Shown: in pieces, positions 1 through 8,158 of the stretch
Position numbering within the stretch: the stretch's first letter is position 1
How the letters are laid out: each line of letters begins with the position of its first letter
Origin: Clostridia bacterium
Lineage (GTDB): Bacteria > Bacillota > Clostridia > Christensenellales > Aristaeellaceae
Direction: 5' to 3'
DNA: 46,533 nt
Assembly: GCA_017397765.1 (NCBI GenBank)
Contig: JAFQIB010000048.1
Span: 1 to 46,533 of the forward strand
Translations under genes and position numbers: made by a program
The notes under the pieces: generated by a model
The model's input: the letters and a program-made list of their open reading frames with translations, nothing else
Databases searched by the model: none
Told to the model about the DNA's origin: nothing

Positions 1-205
1 TCCTTCGCTCTGTTGTCCTCTCCATTAACCTCCGCCCTCGCAAATGCCTGGGCTGGCTCTCTCCTCACGAGGTCTTCTTTTCTGTTGCACTTACTTGACT
101 ATCTGGCCTGGCATCGCCGTAAGGCGATGACTGAGGGAGCCCGCGCGAGCTGCTGTTCACACCAGCCGCAAAGATACCTGCTGCCAACATCTTTTCCCCC
201 CACAA
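1..205 (-). repeat. Probable dispersed repeat at window edge
   Basis: No convincing gene is seen here. On the minus strand a leader resembling those of two other genes in the window ends in a purine-rich GTGGGGGG stretch and an ATG near 193, but the reading frame closes after about 41 codons. The region contains a short hairpin (CATCGCC/GGCGATG, about 110-128). Its translation (GLPQSSPYGDARPDS) looks like the spurious peptides that dispersed repeats of gut Clostridia give. I read it as a repeat that has replaced whatever gene the leader once served; this is a judgement from memory of similar sequences, not a search. Confidence 0.35.
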
Positions 206-304
206 ATTCCAGTTTGTCGAAGCGCCCGATTCCAGTTTATCGTATTCATTCTATCTATCACAACAGCACACGAAACCGCAAGCCAACAAGGGCTTGCGGT
301 TTCG
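206..304 (-). promoter_or_regulatory. Hairpin-promoter-leader module, copy a
   Basis: Read on the minus strand, a perfect 14-bp hairpin (271-284 with 291-304) is followed by a TTGCGG box, TAGATAGAAT as a possible -10, then CGATAAACTGGAAT (229-242) and a second partial AAACTGGAAT (206-215). The same order of parts occurs on the plus strand at 2949-3017 and 46148-46196, each ahead of an AT-rich gene. The hairpin alone could also end transcription on either strand. Confidence 0.5.
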
Positions 305-387
305 TTATTTGTATGATGCAGAGTGTTGGATAACACCATCCATTGCATCACCCTTCCTGATGCGGGAGGGCTTTGTGTCCGGACAGA

Positions 388-1134
388 TCAATAGGGGGAG
401 GCAAACTCCGCTTCCGCCTTCTTCACGGCCTCTTCCAGCGTCATGCCGGTGAAGTGGGGGGCGGTGAGGTAGCGGCCGGACTTGCCGTCATCCACAAAGG
501 CGCCCACGGCGATGCCGGGGATGGCGCTTTCCGGCGCATTGGGGGCGTGGGGGCCGCCCAGGTCGGTGCGGCACCAGCCGGGATCGGTCAGGTTGATCAG
601 CACATTGGTGCCCTGCACCTTGCTGCCCAGATCGATGGTCACCTTGTCCAGCGCGGCCTTGCTGGCGGAGTAGCCCGCCTGCTGGGGGTCCAGGGAGATG
701 CCGCTGGTGGTGTTGAGGATGCGGCCAAACCCGCGCGCCATCATGCCGGGGAGGAAGTGATAGCAGATCATCATCGGGGCGATGGTGTTGATCTTGAAGG
801 ACTCGGTGTAATCCTCCACAGGGGTCTTGAGGTAATCCACCCGGTAGGCGATCTGCACGCCGGCGTTGTTGAGCACGATATCCACCTGGGTGCCGCGCTC
901 GTCGATCTCTGCCAGCATGGCCTTCACCGCATCCAGGTCGGACAGCTCGGCTTCCACCGCATAGGCCTCCACGCCCAGGGCGAGCACCTCTGCCAGCACC
1001 TTTTCCGTGTGCGCGAGCTTCCGGCTGTGCAGGATCAGATTTGCACCCTGCTCCGCCATGAACTTCGCTGTCAGATAGCCGATGCCTCTTGCTGCGCCGG
1101 TGATCAGACACCAGCGGCCCTTCATATCAACCAT
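388..1134 (-). CDS. SDR-family NAD(P)-dependent oxidoreductase
   Basis: Short-chain dehydrogenase/reductase of 248 residues, the usual size for a classical SDR. The N-terminal cofactor loop reads TGAARGIG, the NNAG motif of the Rossmann core follows mid-protein, and the catalytic Tyr-Lys pair is in YSASK. The start at 1134 is chosen because AAGGAGG lies 9 bases upstream; a second ATG four codons in (1125) is possible. It overlaps the end of the upstream epimerase-like gene by 8 bp (ATGGTTGA), so translation is probably coupled and both enzymes belong to one operon. The substrate cannot be read from the sequence; with an extended-SDR partner, a sugar or a small carbonyl compound is plausible. 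The family call is firm, the substrate unknown. Confidence 0.9.
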   Translation of the reverse strand: MVDMKGRWCLITGAARGIGYLTAKFMAEQGANLILHSRKLAHTEKVLAEVLALGVEAYAVEAELSDLDAVKAMLAEIDERGTQVDIVLNNAGVQIAYRVDYLKTPVEDYTESFKINTIAPMMICYHFLPGMMARGFGRILNTTSGISLDPQQAGYSASKAALDKVTIDLGSKVQGTNVLINLTDPGWCRTDLGGPHAPNAPESAIPGIAVGAFVDDGKSGRYLTAPHFTGMTLEEAVKKAEAEFASPY

Positions 1135-2149
1135 TGAGAACTTCCTCCTTTGCATGCTCCATGGCGGCAATCACCTTGTCGCACCACTGATCGAACTCGG
1201 GGTCCTCCGCCTGCAGCTCGGCATGGGCCAGCATGTGGCGGACGGTCTTGCGCAGGCCCTGATCGGCGCGCACGGTGCACACGAAGTCCGGCACGGCCCG
1301 CTTCACCTTGGAATTGTCGAAGACGACGGTGTTGGCCTTGTCGCCGATCAGGCCGCCTTCAAAGTCGTACTTGCCCGCCTTGTGCAGGAAGTCGGAGGGG
1401 ACGTAATAGGGCTTGAAGGCCACGTCCAGCTCGTCGGCGATGATCCGGTAGATCTGGTTCCAGGTGACGGACTCATCGGAGGTGATATGGTAAGCTTCGC
1501 CGATGGCGTGGATATTGCCCATCAGGCCGATGAAGGCCTTGGCAAAATCGGAGTTGTGGGTGATGGTCCAAAGCGTTGTGCCGTCGCCGTGCACCAGCAC
1601 GGGCTTGCCCGCCAGCATGCGCTTGAGCACCTGCCAGGAGCCCTTGTCGCCGTGGGCGCCCACGGGGACGTTCCGCTCGTCGTAGGTATGGCTGGGGCGG
1701 ATGATCGTCACCGGGAAGCCGTTCTCCCGGTGCATCTTCATCAGATACTCCTCGCAGGCGATCTTGTTGCGGCTGTACTCCCAATAGGGATTGACCAGGG
1801 GCGTGGACTCGGTGATGCGGTAATCGCCCAGGGGCTTCTGGTACGCCGAGGCGGAGGAGATGAACATGAACTGCTTGGTCTTGCCGGCAAAGAGACGGTA
1901 GTCCCGCTCCAGCTGGGCGGGGACGAAGGCGATGAAGTCGCACACGCAGTCGAAGGTCATCCCTTCCAGTGCCCTGGCGGCCTCGGCCTCATCGTTGATG
2001 TTGGCGTGGATGGTCTGCACGCCGGCGGGCAGCTTGGTCTCGCGGCTGCCGCGGTTGAGCAGATACAGCTCCCAGTCGGGGTGCTGGGCCAGGGCACGGG
2101 TGATGGCCATGGAGATGGTGCCGGTGCCGCCGATAAAGAGTGCTTTCAT
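1127..2149 (-). CDS. NAD-dependent epimerase/dehydratase-like protein (extended SDR)
   Basis: Protein of 340 residues with an N-terminal Rossmann motif (GGTGTIS) right after the start and a YSRNK segment that fits the YxxxK active site of extended SDR enzymes, which typically act on nucleotide-sugars. The ATG at 2149 is preceded by AAGGAGG; the open frame continues upstream to 2383 but lacks a ribosome binding site there and would run into the divergent promoter. It is the first gene of a two-gene operon with the SDR gene. An extended -10 (TGCTATACT) sits at 2196-2204 on the minus strand. The family contains many members of unknown substrate and no further claim is made. Confidence 0.85.
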   Translation of the reverse strand: MKALFIGGTGTISMAITRALAQHPDWELYLLNRGSRETKLPAGVQTIHANINDEAEAARALEGMTFDCVCDFIAFVPAQLERDYRLFAGKTKQFMFISSASAYQKPLGDYRITESTPLVNPYWEYSRNKIACEEYLMKMHRENGFPVTIIRPSHTYDERNVPVGAHGDKGSWQVLKRMLAGKPVLVHGDGTTLWTITHNSDFAKAFIGLMGNIHAIGEAYHITSDESVTWNQIYRIIADELDVAFKPYYVPSDFLHKAGKYDFEGGLIGDKANTVVFDNSKVKRAVPDFVCTVRADQGLRKTVRHMLAHAELQAEDPEFDQWCDKVIAAMEHAKEEVLNG

Positions 2150-2195
2150 GGGAGTCCTCCTTGTTTCATTGTGAGCAATCGAAAACGCTGGAATC

Positions 2196-2283
2196 AGTAT
2201 AGCACAGATTCCGCCGGGAGGAAAGGGCTGCGGGAAGAATATTTCCCGGACTGATGGCATTTTGACCGGGAATGTGCTATACT
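2196..2283. promoter_or_regulatory. Divergent extended -10 promoters
   Basis: Two copies of TGTGCTATACTG face away from each other. The minus-strand -10 is at 2196-2201 and serves the epimerase/SDR operon; the plus-strand -10 is at 2278-2283 and serves the SGNH hydrolase. Both are TG-extended -10 elements without a clear -35 at 17 bp. The near identity suggests the two units are expressed together. Confidence 0.5.
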
Positions 2284-2312
2284 GTTGCGGAAATGCAAAG
2301 GAGGCAAACAAC

Positions 2313-2864
2313 ATGGCTGACATGAAGAACATCCTGCTCCTGGGCGACAGCCGCCGCCAGGGGTATGAGCCCTTTGTCCGCAAGCTGCTGGAGGGCCGGG
2401 CGGGCGTTTACGGCCCTGCGGAAAACGGCCGCTGGGCAGGCTACACCCTCAATTCCCTGCGGTTCTGGCTGGATCAGTTCCCTAAGCCGGATATCGTCCA
2501 CTGGAACTGCGGATTGTGGGATCTGGGCGATGATTATCACATCGGCCGTCCCTTCTCGCTGCCGGAGGAATATGAATCGGCGGTGGAGCGCACGGTGATC
2601 GTGCTGCGCAAGCTCTTCCCGGGTGTGAAGATCATCTTCGCCACCACCATGCCCACCACCGGCCCGGATCACACCGGCATCATCAGCTACAACAATATCA
2701 TCAAGCAGGTCGCGGCGAAGTATGACATTCCCGTGGACGACCTGTACGCCGGCTTCCATGACAAGATGATCCCCTATGACCGGGGCGATCACCTGCATCT
2801 GAACGAGGAGGGCAACACCCTTGTGGCCAGGCAGGTCGTGGCGGCCCTGGAGCAGTATCTGTAA
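2313..2864 (+). CDS. SGNH/GDSL-type hydrolase
   Basis: Cytoplasmic protein of 183 residues with no signal peptide. Block I of the SGNH esterase/lipase fold is at the N-terminus (LLLGDSRR, Ser nucleophile) and the C-terminal Asp-His block is DHLHLNEEGN. The WNCGLWDLG segment in between fits the Gly/Asn oxyanion region. The start at 2313 follows GGAGGCAAACAAC; an upstream in-frame start at 2262 would overlap the promoter. Family members remove acyl groups from sugars or lipids; the target here is unknown. The gene is divergent from the SDR/epimerase operon and shares its promoter style. Confidence 0.85.
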   Translation: MADMKNILLLGDSRRQGYEPFVRKLLEGRAGVYGPAENGRWAGYTLNSLRFWLDQFPKPDIVHWNCGLWDLGDDYHIGRPFSLPEEYESAVERTVIVLRKLFPGVKIIFATTMPTTGPDHTGIISYNNIIKQVAAKYDIPVDDLYAGFHDKMIPYDRGDHLHLNEEGNTLVARQVVAALEQYL

Positions 2865-2948
2865 GCAGGTGACGCTGCAAAGATGTCGCATGCAGCGAGA
2901 ATGCGGGAAAGGTGTGCCTTATCCTGCACCTTTCGTCAGGCAAAAACG

Positions 2949-3017
2949 GAACCGCAGGCCCGGTCAAGGCTTGCGGTTTCTTGTACTACTGTAATGGAAA
3001 AAACGATAAACTGGAAT
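2949..3017 (+). promoter_or_regulatory. Hairpin-promoter-leader module, copy b
   Basis: The hairpin 2949-2960/2968-2980 (GAACCGCAGGCC with GGCTTGCGGTTTC) ends the SGNH unit and is followed by TACTGTAAT and CGATAAACTGGAAT (3004-3017), directly upstream of the GNAT ribosome binding site. It closely matches copy a (minus strand, 206-304). The -35 is not clear in this copy. Confidence 0.5.
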
Positions 3018-3031
3018 TTTTGGTGGGAAGT

Positions 3032-3496
3032 ATGGAGCTGACAACAGAGAGATGCCTGATCCGCGATATGAGGATGGAAGACGCTGACGATTTGTATCAG
3101 GTGCTTTCAGATAAGCGTGTGATGATGTATATTGAACAGGCGTTTGACATGGAGCGGACAAGGCGCTTTATTCAATCGGCAGGTCTGTGCGAACCGCCAT
3201 TGGTTTATGCGATTGTATGGAAAATGACGGGGAAAGTGATAGGGCATGCTATTTTTCATCTCTATGGAAAAAACGATTATGAGATTGGCTGGGTCTTGAA
3301 GAAGGCTTTCTGGGGTATTGGAATTGCGGATGAAGTGACAAAAGAACTGGTGAAACGTGCAAGACATTTGGGCGCTGTTAGCTGTGTTATTGAATGTGAT
3401 GAAAGACAAATCACCAGCAAAAGGATTGCAATCAAAAATGGATTTGCCTATGAGGATACATCGGACAGCCTCGAACGATATCGATTGGTGCTGTAA
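3032..3496 (+). CDS. GNAT-family N-acetyltransferase
   Basis: Protein of 154 residues resembling the RimJ/RimL-like branch of the GNAT superfamily. It begins with a typical ELTTERCLIRDM strand, has YEIGWVLKKAFWGIGIADE as the acetyl-CoA binding region (motif A, Gly-x-Gly), and ends with the usual NGFAYE segment. The start at 3032 has TGGTGGGAAG upstream. Base composition is clearly more AT-rich than its neighbours, which suggests transfer. It stands alone behind hairpin-promoter-leader module b. The acceptor (protein N-terminus, antibiotic or metabolite) cannot be told. Confidence 0.85.
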   Translation: MELTTERCLIRDMRMEDADDLYQVLSDKRVMMYIEQAFDMERTRRFIQSAGLCEPPLVYAIVWKMTGKVIGHAIFHLYGKNDYEIGWVLKKAFWGIGIADEVTKELVKRARHLGAVSCVIECDERQITSKRIAIKNGFAYEDTSDSLERYRLVL

Positions 3497-3630
3497 CAAA
3501 ATGCACGGTTCCTTGGGCAGATGCCAACACACGCCGCCGCTGTTTGCGGGGAGGACGATGATGCGTACCGGTCCGGTGCATTGCGTTTCTACCATACAGC
3601 CTGACCAGACAAGCCTGTAAATCCATCAGA

Positions 3631-3661
3631 AAACGAGCATCCGAACGCCGGATGCTCGTTT
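3631..3661 (+). terminator. Hairpin terminator
   Basis: A perfect 13-bp stem (AAACGAGCATCCG with CGGATGCTCGTTT) with a 5-base loop follows the GNAT gene. The 135 bases between the gene and this hairpin hold nothing else that I recognise. Confidence 0.7.
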
Positions 3662-3682
3662 GTTCATGGTAGCCGAATAGGC

Positions 3683-3940
3683 GTTATAAATCCCCCAGTT
3701 TAACTGGGGGTAGAAAACAAGTGCTTTAGCATACGGAATGAAGCCACATTGAAAATGTGGCTCCACTGGCGGTAATTATTCTGAAGTAAGCTTGAACGGT
3801 GCTTTGTGAATCCCCGAAAAGGGGATTTGCGGGAGCAAAGAGTGTGCTTGATGTCTATTTCGGTGCCCTCTTTAGAGGGCGACCACAGGAGATAAGCCCT
3901 TATAGGGCTTGGCCAAACCACCCGTTCAACGGGTGGTCAT
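3683..3940 (-). ncRNA. HEARO/omega-RNA-like structured element, no ORF
   Basis: Read on the minus strand, the element starts at ATGA and immediately forms ACCACCCGTT/AACGGGTGGT (3917-3937). Further hairpins follow in series at 3894-3910, 3865-3880, 3809-3827 (enclosed by a CTTTG/CAAAG pairing), 3742-3762 and finally 3692-3710. An ATGA 5' boundary followed at once by a stem is a described property of HEARO RNAs, the guide-like RNAs of IscB-type IS200/IS605 elements, and terminal hairpins are typical of that superfamily. No IscB, TnpB or TnpA gene is present, so it would be a non-autonomous copy. The class is from memory of the family; the hairpins are seen directly. A 73-codon frame inside it is regarded as spurious. 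Confidence 0.5.
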
Positions 3941-3990
3941 GACTTGCCGGATATGTTTCTTGAGACGCCTCCTGCACTGGGGAAACCTAT

Positions 3991-4509
3991 TCAGTCAGCC
4001 TGGTTCCGTTTGATCTCATCCATTTCGCGGATCAGCTCTTCCAGCGGATGGTACTCGCCGCCCCAGTATTCAAAGACGTGCATGCCCTCATCCTCCAGCA
4101 CCGGGCCGATCAGGCGCATGGGCACCTGCATCCGGGCCAGGAGGCTTTCATAATCGGGCGTATTGTCCTCAAAGGGGGTCAGGCGGGAGAATTCCTTGTA
4201 GGATACGCCGTACACGACCTGCTTGACGCCCAGGGAAGCGATGGCCATCAGGCAGCGAACGCAGGGCGCGCAGCTGGTGTAGAGGACAGATTCTGCCAGC
4301 ACCTGATCCGGGAAGCGGTTGGCGCATTGATGCACCAGGTTGAACTCCGCATGGCCAAACAGCCCCTTTTCGTAATCGGCGGTGTTTTCTGCTTCAGCCA
4401 GGATCTCCCCGCCGTGCACCAGCACAGCGCCGAAGGTGTCATATCCCTTTTTGCCAGCGCTGACCGCCAGCGCGTAGCAGCGCTTGATGAAGGGCTCGTG
4501 CTGCTGCAT
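3991..4509 (-). CDS. Cytidine/deoxycytidylate deaminase-fold zinc hydrolase
   Basis: Protein of 172 residues with the zinc motifs of the cytidine-deaminase superfamily: HAE (HAEFNL, mid-protein) and PCxxC (APCVRC), giving one His and two Cys ligands plus the proton-shuttle Glu. The spacing and the CAPCVRCLMAI context resemble guanine deaminase or tRNA-deaminase-like members rather than small CDAs, so the substrate is open. The start at 4509 follows AAAGGAGGTACAC. It lies 14 bp downstream of the amidohydrolase and is probably cotranscribed with it. Together they suggest salvage or breakdown of nitrogen compounds, which is an inference from context. Confidence 0.85.
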   Translation of the reverse strand: MQQHEPFIKRCYALAVSAGKKGYDTFGAVLVHGGEILAEAENTADYEKGLFGHAEFNLVHQCANRFPDQVLAESVLYTSCAPCVRCLMAIASLGVKQVVYGVSYKEFSRLTPFEDNTPDYESLLARMQVPMRLIGPVLEDEGMHVFEYWGGEYHPLEELIREMDEIKRNQAD

Positions 4510-4523
4510 GTGTACCTCCTTTA

Positions 4524-6122
4524 TCAGCTGATCCGGATGGCCCGGCCGGTGGTTTTCAGCGCTTCCTTGTCCAGCGTGCCTTCGCTGAGCACCTGCCTGC
4601 CGTTGATGAAGACCTGCCGGATGCCGAAGGACTTCTCCTGGTCGGGCCGGGCAGCCTTGATCTCCGCCTCGTCAAAGACGGTCAGGTCGGCATAGCAGCC
4701 GGGGCGGATGTAGCCGCGGTCCGCCAGCTGGAAGCGGTCGGCTGTGGCGCCGGTCATGCGGCGGATGGTGTTTTCCAGCGTGTCGCCGGTGCCCAGGAGG
4801 GAATCCTGCAGGAATTTGGGGAAGCAGTCGTAGATGGCGGGGTTCTGCACGCCGTGCTCCTCCACCCAGGCATCGGTCATGTAGAGGCAGTTCTCGTTAT
4901 GCTCGAAATCGGAGATGATCTCCCGTGTCGTGTAAGGCCCCATGTTGACGCGGCCCTTGAAATCGCTCTGCTCGCAGAGCATGAGGTAAGCGTTCAGATC
5001 GGAGAGCCCCTCCTCCCGGGCGATCTGATGGACGGTCTTGCCCTCATACTTTTCGTATCCGGGGCCGATATAGGCCACCTGGATATCCTTGAAGCCAAAG
5101 CCCAGCAGCAGGCTGGAGGCATGGACGAGCACCGTCAGCTTCAGCCGGTTGAGGGGCTTTTTCCGCTCCTCGGGGGTCATGGCCTGATACCAGGCCGGCA
5201 GGATGACCGTGATCACCGACACGCCCAGCAGCTCGTTGTAGATATCGAACTTCGCGTCGATCCCCTGGGCCCGCAGCTCATTCATGATGGACAGGAATTC
5301 ATCCTTGTCCTTGAAGGAGCGGCGGCCGACGAAAATCGCGTGGGAATAGTGGAGCTTACACTTCGTTTCCAGGGCGATCTCCTTCAGCTCGTCCACGGCC
5401 CGGAGCAGGTGGGAACGGCCCAGCAGCTCCGGATAGGACATCGATACGGCGGAGTTTGCCCGGGGATGCACCGTCAGCGGCCGGTCGTATTTTGCGCACA
5501 GGGCGGCGACCTTCTTCAGCTCCTCCTTCTGGGCGTACAGGCCCGGATCGTACATCAGGCCCAGGGAGATGCCTGCCGCGCCCTGCTGCAGCGCTTCCTC
5601 CATCAGCGCCAGCATGCGCCCCTCTTCCGCTTCCGTCAGGGGGCGGTTGACGCTGCCGGATACAGCGGCGCGGGAGGTGCAGTGGCCTGCCAGAACCGCC
5701 AGATTGCAGGGCATGGCGCCGTCTGCGGCGGTAAAATACGCCTTCAGGGAGCCGCTGCGCTCCTTCGCGTCGCCAAAGCTGAACAGGCCCGCGCCGATGA
5801 TGTCCGCATGGGGACAGTCCAGGTCGAAGCCCACGGTGGAGATGCCGCAGTTGCCGGTGACGAAGGTGGTGATGCCCTGGCGGATGAAGGGCTCGAACCA
5901 GGGCAGGGGATCTGCGCGGAGGGCGAACCAGTCGTTGTGGGAATGGGCGTCGATGAAGCCGGGGGCCAGGGAGGCGCCCTGCAGATCGATCACCTGATCC
6001 GCCGCTTCGTCGATGACCTGCGCCACCCGGAGGATGCGGTCGTTCTCCGTCAATACGTCGCCGGAGAAGGCGGGATTGCCCGTGCCGTCATAGATGCGGG
6101 CGTTTTTCAGCAGCAGCTTCAT
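4524..6122 (-). CDS. D-aminoacylase / N-acyl-D-amino-acid deacylase-type amidohydrolase
   Basis: Protein of 532 residues of the amidohydrolase superfamily. It starts with the small beta-sandwich segment (LLLKNARIYDGTG), followed by the metal-binding GFIDAHSHND, the TGNCG segment and a later HYSHAIF stretch. HSHxD together with TGNCG is the signature of the D-aminoacylase subgroup, which hydrolyses N-acyl-D-amino acids. The C-terminal GCYADLTVFDEAEI strand completes the sandwich. The start at 6122 follows AAAGGATGAG. It precedes the deaminase gene by 14 bp and is separated from the upstream glycanase by a hairpin with a T-run. The exact substrate is not known; related enzymes also act on dihydropyrimidines and other cyclic amides. 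Confidence 0.85.
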   Translation of the reverse strand: MKLLLKNARIYDGTGNPAFSGDVLTENDRILRVAQVIDEAADQVIDLQGASLAPGFIDAHSHNDWFALRADPLPWFEPFIRQGITTFVTGNCGISTVGFDLDCPHADIIGAGLFSFGDAKERSGSLKAYFTAADGAMPCNLAVLAGHCTSRAAVSGSVNRPLTEAEEGRMLALMEEALQQGAAGISLGLMYDPGLYAQKEELKKVAALCAKYDRPLTVHPRANSAVSMSYPELLGRSHLLRAVDELKEIALETKCKLHYSHAIFVGRRSFKDKDEFLSIMNELRAQGIDAKFDIYNELLGVSVITVILPAWYQAMTPEERKKPLNRLKLTVLVHASSLLLGFGFKDIQVAYIGPGYEKYEGKTVHQIAREEGLSDLNAYLMLCEQSDFKGRVNMGPYTTREIISDFEHNENCLYMTDAWVEEHGVQNPAIYDCFPKFLQDSLLGTGDTLENTIRRMTGATADRFQLADRGYIRPGCYADLTVFDEAEIKAARPDQEKSFGIRQVFINGRQVLSEGTLDKEALKTTGRAIRIS

Positions 6123-6140
6123 GGGTTTCTCATCCTTTCA

Positions 6141-6168
6141 AAAGCGCCCCCGGAACGGGCCGGGGGCA
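6141..6168 (-). terminator. Terminator after GH5 gene
   Basis: On the minus strand GCCCCCGG/CCGGGGGC (6146-6153 with 6160-6167) is followed by GCTTTT. It sits between the glycanase and the amidohydrolase, so read-through may be only partial. Confidence 0.65.
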
Positions 6169-6173
6169 GCAGA

Positions 6174-7961
6174 TCAGCGGGTCTTCATGGGGCCGTAGTC
6201 AAAGGTGATGTAGATGCTTTCGATCCGGGAAATGACGGGATCGCTGATGTTGATGGGCGTGGGGGTCGCGCCGGCCAGATTGCCGTAGTGCATGCGGGCT
6301 GCATTCACGGGCACGGAGGTCACCCAGCTGTTGTAGAGGTTCACGCGGGTGGTTTCGCCATTGTCGGAGGTGGTGTAGGCGCGGCCCTTGAGGCGGTACA
6401 CCTCGCCGTTGATCAGCACTTCCTTGATGTCCACGACATAGTTGGGGAAGAGCTTCTCGCCGTTGGCGATGCCCAGCGCGGAGAAGGCGATGGAATTGGA
6501 ATAGCCCTGGACAGTGCCGGTGAAGTCCAGACCAACCGTGTAGGTGCCGGGGCCGGTGATCTCCACGTCGGTCGTCTTGATGCCGGAGGAGATGGAATCG
6601 GGGATGTAATCATCACCCACGGAGTAGGACAGCGCCCAGCCGCCGTCGTTCCACATCAGCCAGGCGACGGCATTGTTGTCGGTCAGGGTGATGGCGTCCT
6701 TCAGGAAGGTGACGGGCGCGGCGTCCATGCCGGCGTCCAGCCGGGCCTTGGCGGCAGCCTGCACGTCCGCATAGGCCAGGCCTGCCTCAGAGGCGGCATT
6801 GCGCTTGGCGTACAGCTCAGCGATCTCCGCGTCGGACATCTTCAGCGTGCGGCGGACAAAGAAACCGCTGCAGTCCCACAGGCAGGAGGTCAGATCGTGA
6901 TAGTCGCACAGATCCAGGAAGCGGCTGTGATAGGCCAGGGTGTTGGCCTTCAGGCCGTCGCTGCCGGGCAGGGCGGCGTATTCGCCGATCACCACGCCCA
7001 CGCCCTGCCGGGTGAACTTCTCCAGCTTGGCCAGCTGGGCGTCCATGTATTCATAGTCGGACTTGATGCCCCAGGCGGTTGCGCCTGCGGCGGTGGTTGC
7101 GCCGGCATAGCTCCAGGGATCATAGTAATGCAGGCTCAGCAGCAGCTTGTCCTCTGCGGCGTCGGTGGGCATTTTGAAGCGGGGGTCACAGGTCTGGTCG
7201 ATGTTGGTGCCGTAGCCTGCCACGAGCAGGAAGCGCTGCTCATTGTTGCCGCCGGTCATGCGCACCGTGTCCACAAAGGCCTGATTGACGGCATTGCACA
7301 GGGCGTAGCGCTCGTCATCGGGCAGATAGGAGACTTCGGAATCCTGGCAGTAGCGGCCGGAGTTTTCATCAAAGCGGGTGCCCAGCTCCTCGTTGGCTGC
7401 TTCGAAGATCACATAGTCGGAGTATTCCGCAAAATGCACGGCGATCTGCGCCCACATGCCCACATAGGCGTCCATCGCCAGCTGACGGGTTTCGGCCTTC
7501 TCCGAGCCAAACATGCCCCACCAGCCGCCGTCCCAGTGATCGTTGATGATGACGTACAGACCGGCGGCACGGGCGTAATCAACAACCTCTTTGACGCGGT
7601 CGAGGTAAGCGACGTCGATGATATAATCGCCGTTGGCAAGATCTGTGGCGTTGGTCATCCAGGCCACGGGGATGCGGATGGTATCAAAGCCGGCATCCTT
7701 GATGCCCTGCAGCATTTCGGGCGTGGTGACCGGCGCGCCCCAGGTGACCTCATAGGTCTTGGGATCGTTGCCGGGAACATAAGGCCGGGAGGTGTCGCAG
7801 GCTTCAAAGGTGTTGCCCAGATTGGTGCCGTTGCCCATCAGCCTGGTCAGCTCCAGGGCAGAAAGCCCCTCGCGCATCACGCCGTCGTCAGCAGGTGCTG
7901 CCAGAGCAGGCAGTGCGCACAGCAGCAGGAGTGCCAGCAGGGTACAAAACAGCTGCTTCAT
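6174..7961 (-). CDS. Secreted GH5-family glycanase (cellulase-like) with C-terminal beta domain
   Basis: Protein of 595 residues. Residues 1-21 form a signal peptide (KQLFCTLLALLLL...ALAAP). The catalytic domain (about 35-390) has GTNLGNTFEA, a conserved His in NDHWD (142), acid/base Glu191 in FEAANEE, His278-Tyr279 in LHYYDPW, and nucleophile Glu327 in VVIGEYA, all as in family 5 glycoside hydrolases. The last 150 residues carry a separate beta-rich module (ITGPGTYTVGLDF) that resembles the repeated module of the exported protein at 35133-37094, so it is a candidate carbohydrate-binding domain. The start at 7961 is preferred over 7970 because AAAGGA lies 8 bases before it and overlaps the other ATG. 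The polysaccharide (cellulose, mannan or xyloglucan) is not determined. Confidence 0.88.
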   Translation of the reverse strand: MKQLFCTLLALLLLCALPALAAPADDGVMREGLSALELTRLMGNGTNLGNTFEACDTSRPYVPGNDPKTYEVTWGAPVTTPEMLQGIKDAGFDTIRIPVAWMTNATDLANGDYIIDVAYLDRVKEVVDYARAAGLYVIINDHWDGGWWGMFGSEKAETRQLAMDAYVGMWAQIAVHFAEYSDYVIFEAANEELGTRFDENSGRYCQDSEVSYLPDDERYALCNAVNQAFVDTVRMTGGNNEQRFLLVAGYGTNIDQTCDPRFKMPTDAAEDKLLLSLHYYDPWSYAGATTAAGATAWGIKSDYEYMDAQLAKLEKFTRQGVGVVIGEYAALPGSDGLKANTLAYHSRFLDLCDYHDLTSCLWDCSGFFVRRTLKMSDAEIAELYAKRNAASEAGLAYADVQAAAKARLDAGMDAAPVTFLKDAITLTDNNAVAWLMWNDGGWALSYSVGDDYIPDSISSGIKTTDVEITGPGTYTVGLDFTGTVQGYSNSIAFSALGIANGEKLFPNYVVDIKEVLINGEVYRLKGRAYTTSDNGETTRVNLYNSWVTSVPVNAARMHYGNLAGATPTPINISDPVISRIESIYITFDYGPMKTR

Positions 7962-8009
7962 GGTGTTCATCCTTTCATAGCAGAACGATTTGATTTGGAA
8001 ACTGTATCA

Positions 8010-8039
8010 AATATACCAGCAAAGCCGGGGCTTTGTCAA
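8010..8039 (-). promoter_or_regulatory. Sigma-A promoter of GH5 gene
   Basis: On the minus strand TTGACA (8034-8039), an 18-bp spacer and TATATT (8010-8015). The spacer begins AAGCCCCGG, the same bases that follow the -35 of the tRNA promoter at 9454, which is probably chance or local duplication. Confidence 0.7.
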
Positions 8040-8158
8040 TGGAAAAACGGGGGGGCGATGGGTTCTGGCTGCGCCGGGCTGAATGGGTGAACAAAGCAAC
8101 TGCAACAAAACGATGCAGCGTTGTGAAGTGACCCCAAAGAGTTAGACAAGGAAAAGAA

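Noticed and set aside
2262..2283. TTGACC as -35 for the SGNH gene
   Set aside because: It is only 10 bp from TATACT, too close for a sigma-A promoter; an extended -10 is preferred.
3700..3921. 73-codon frame inside the HEARO-like element
   Set aside because: It runs through all hairpins, lacks a ribosome binding site and reads like the spurious peptides annotated over such repeats.
4854..8090. Plus-strand open frame of 1078 codons
   Set aside because: It lies antisense to the amidohydrolase and GH5 genes, spans both and their intergenic terminator, has no ribosome binding site and no recognisable domain; GC-rich codon bias explains the open frame.
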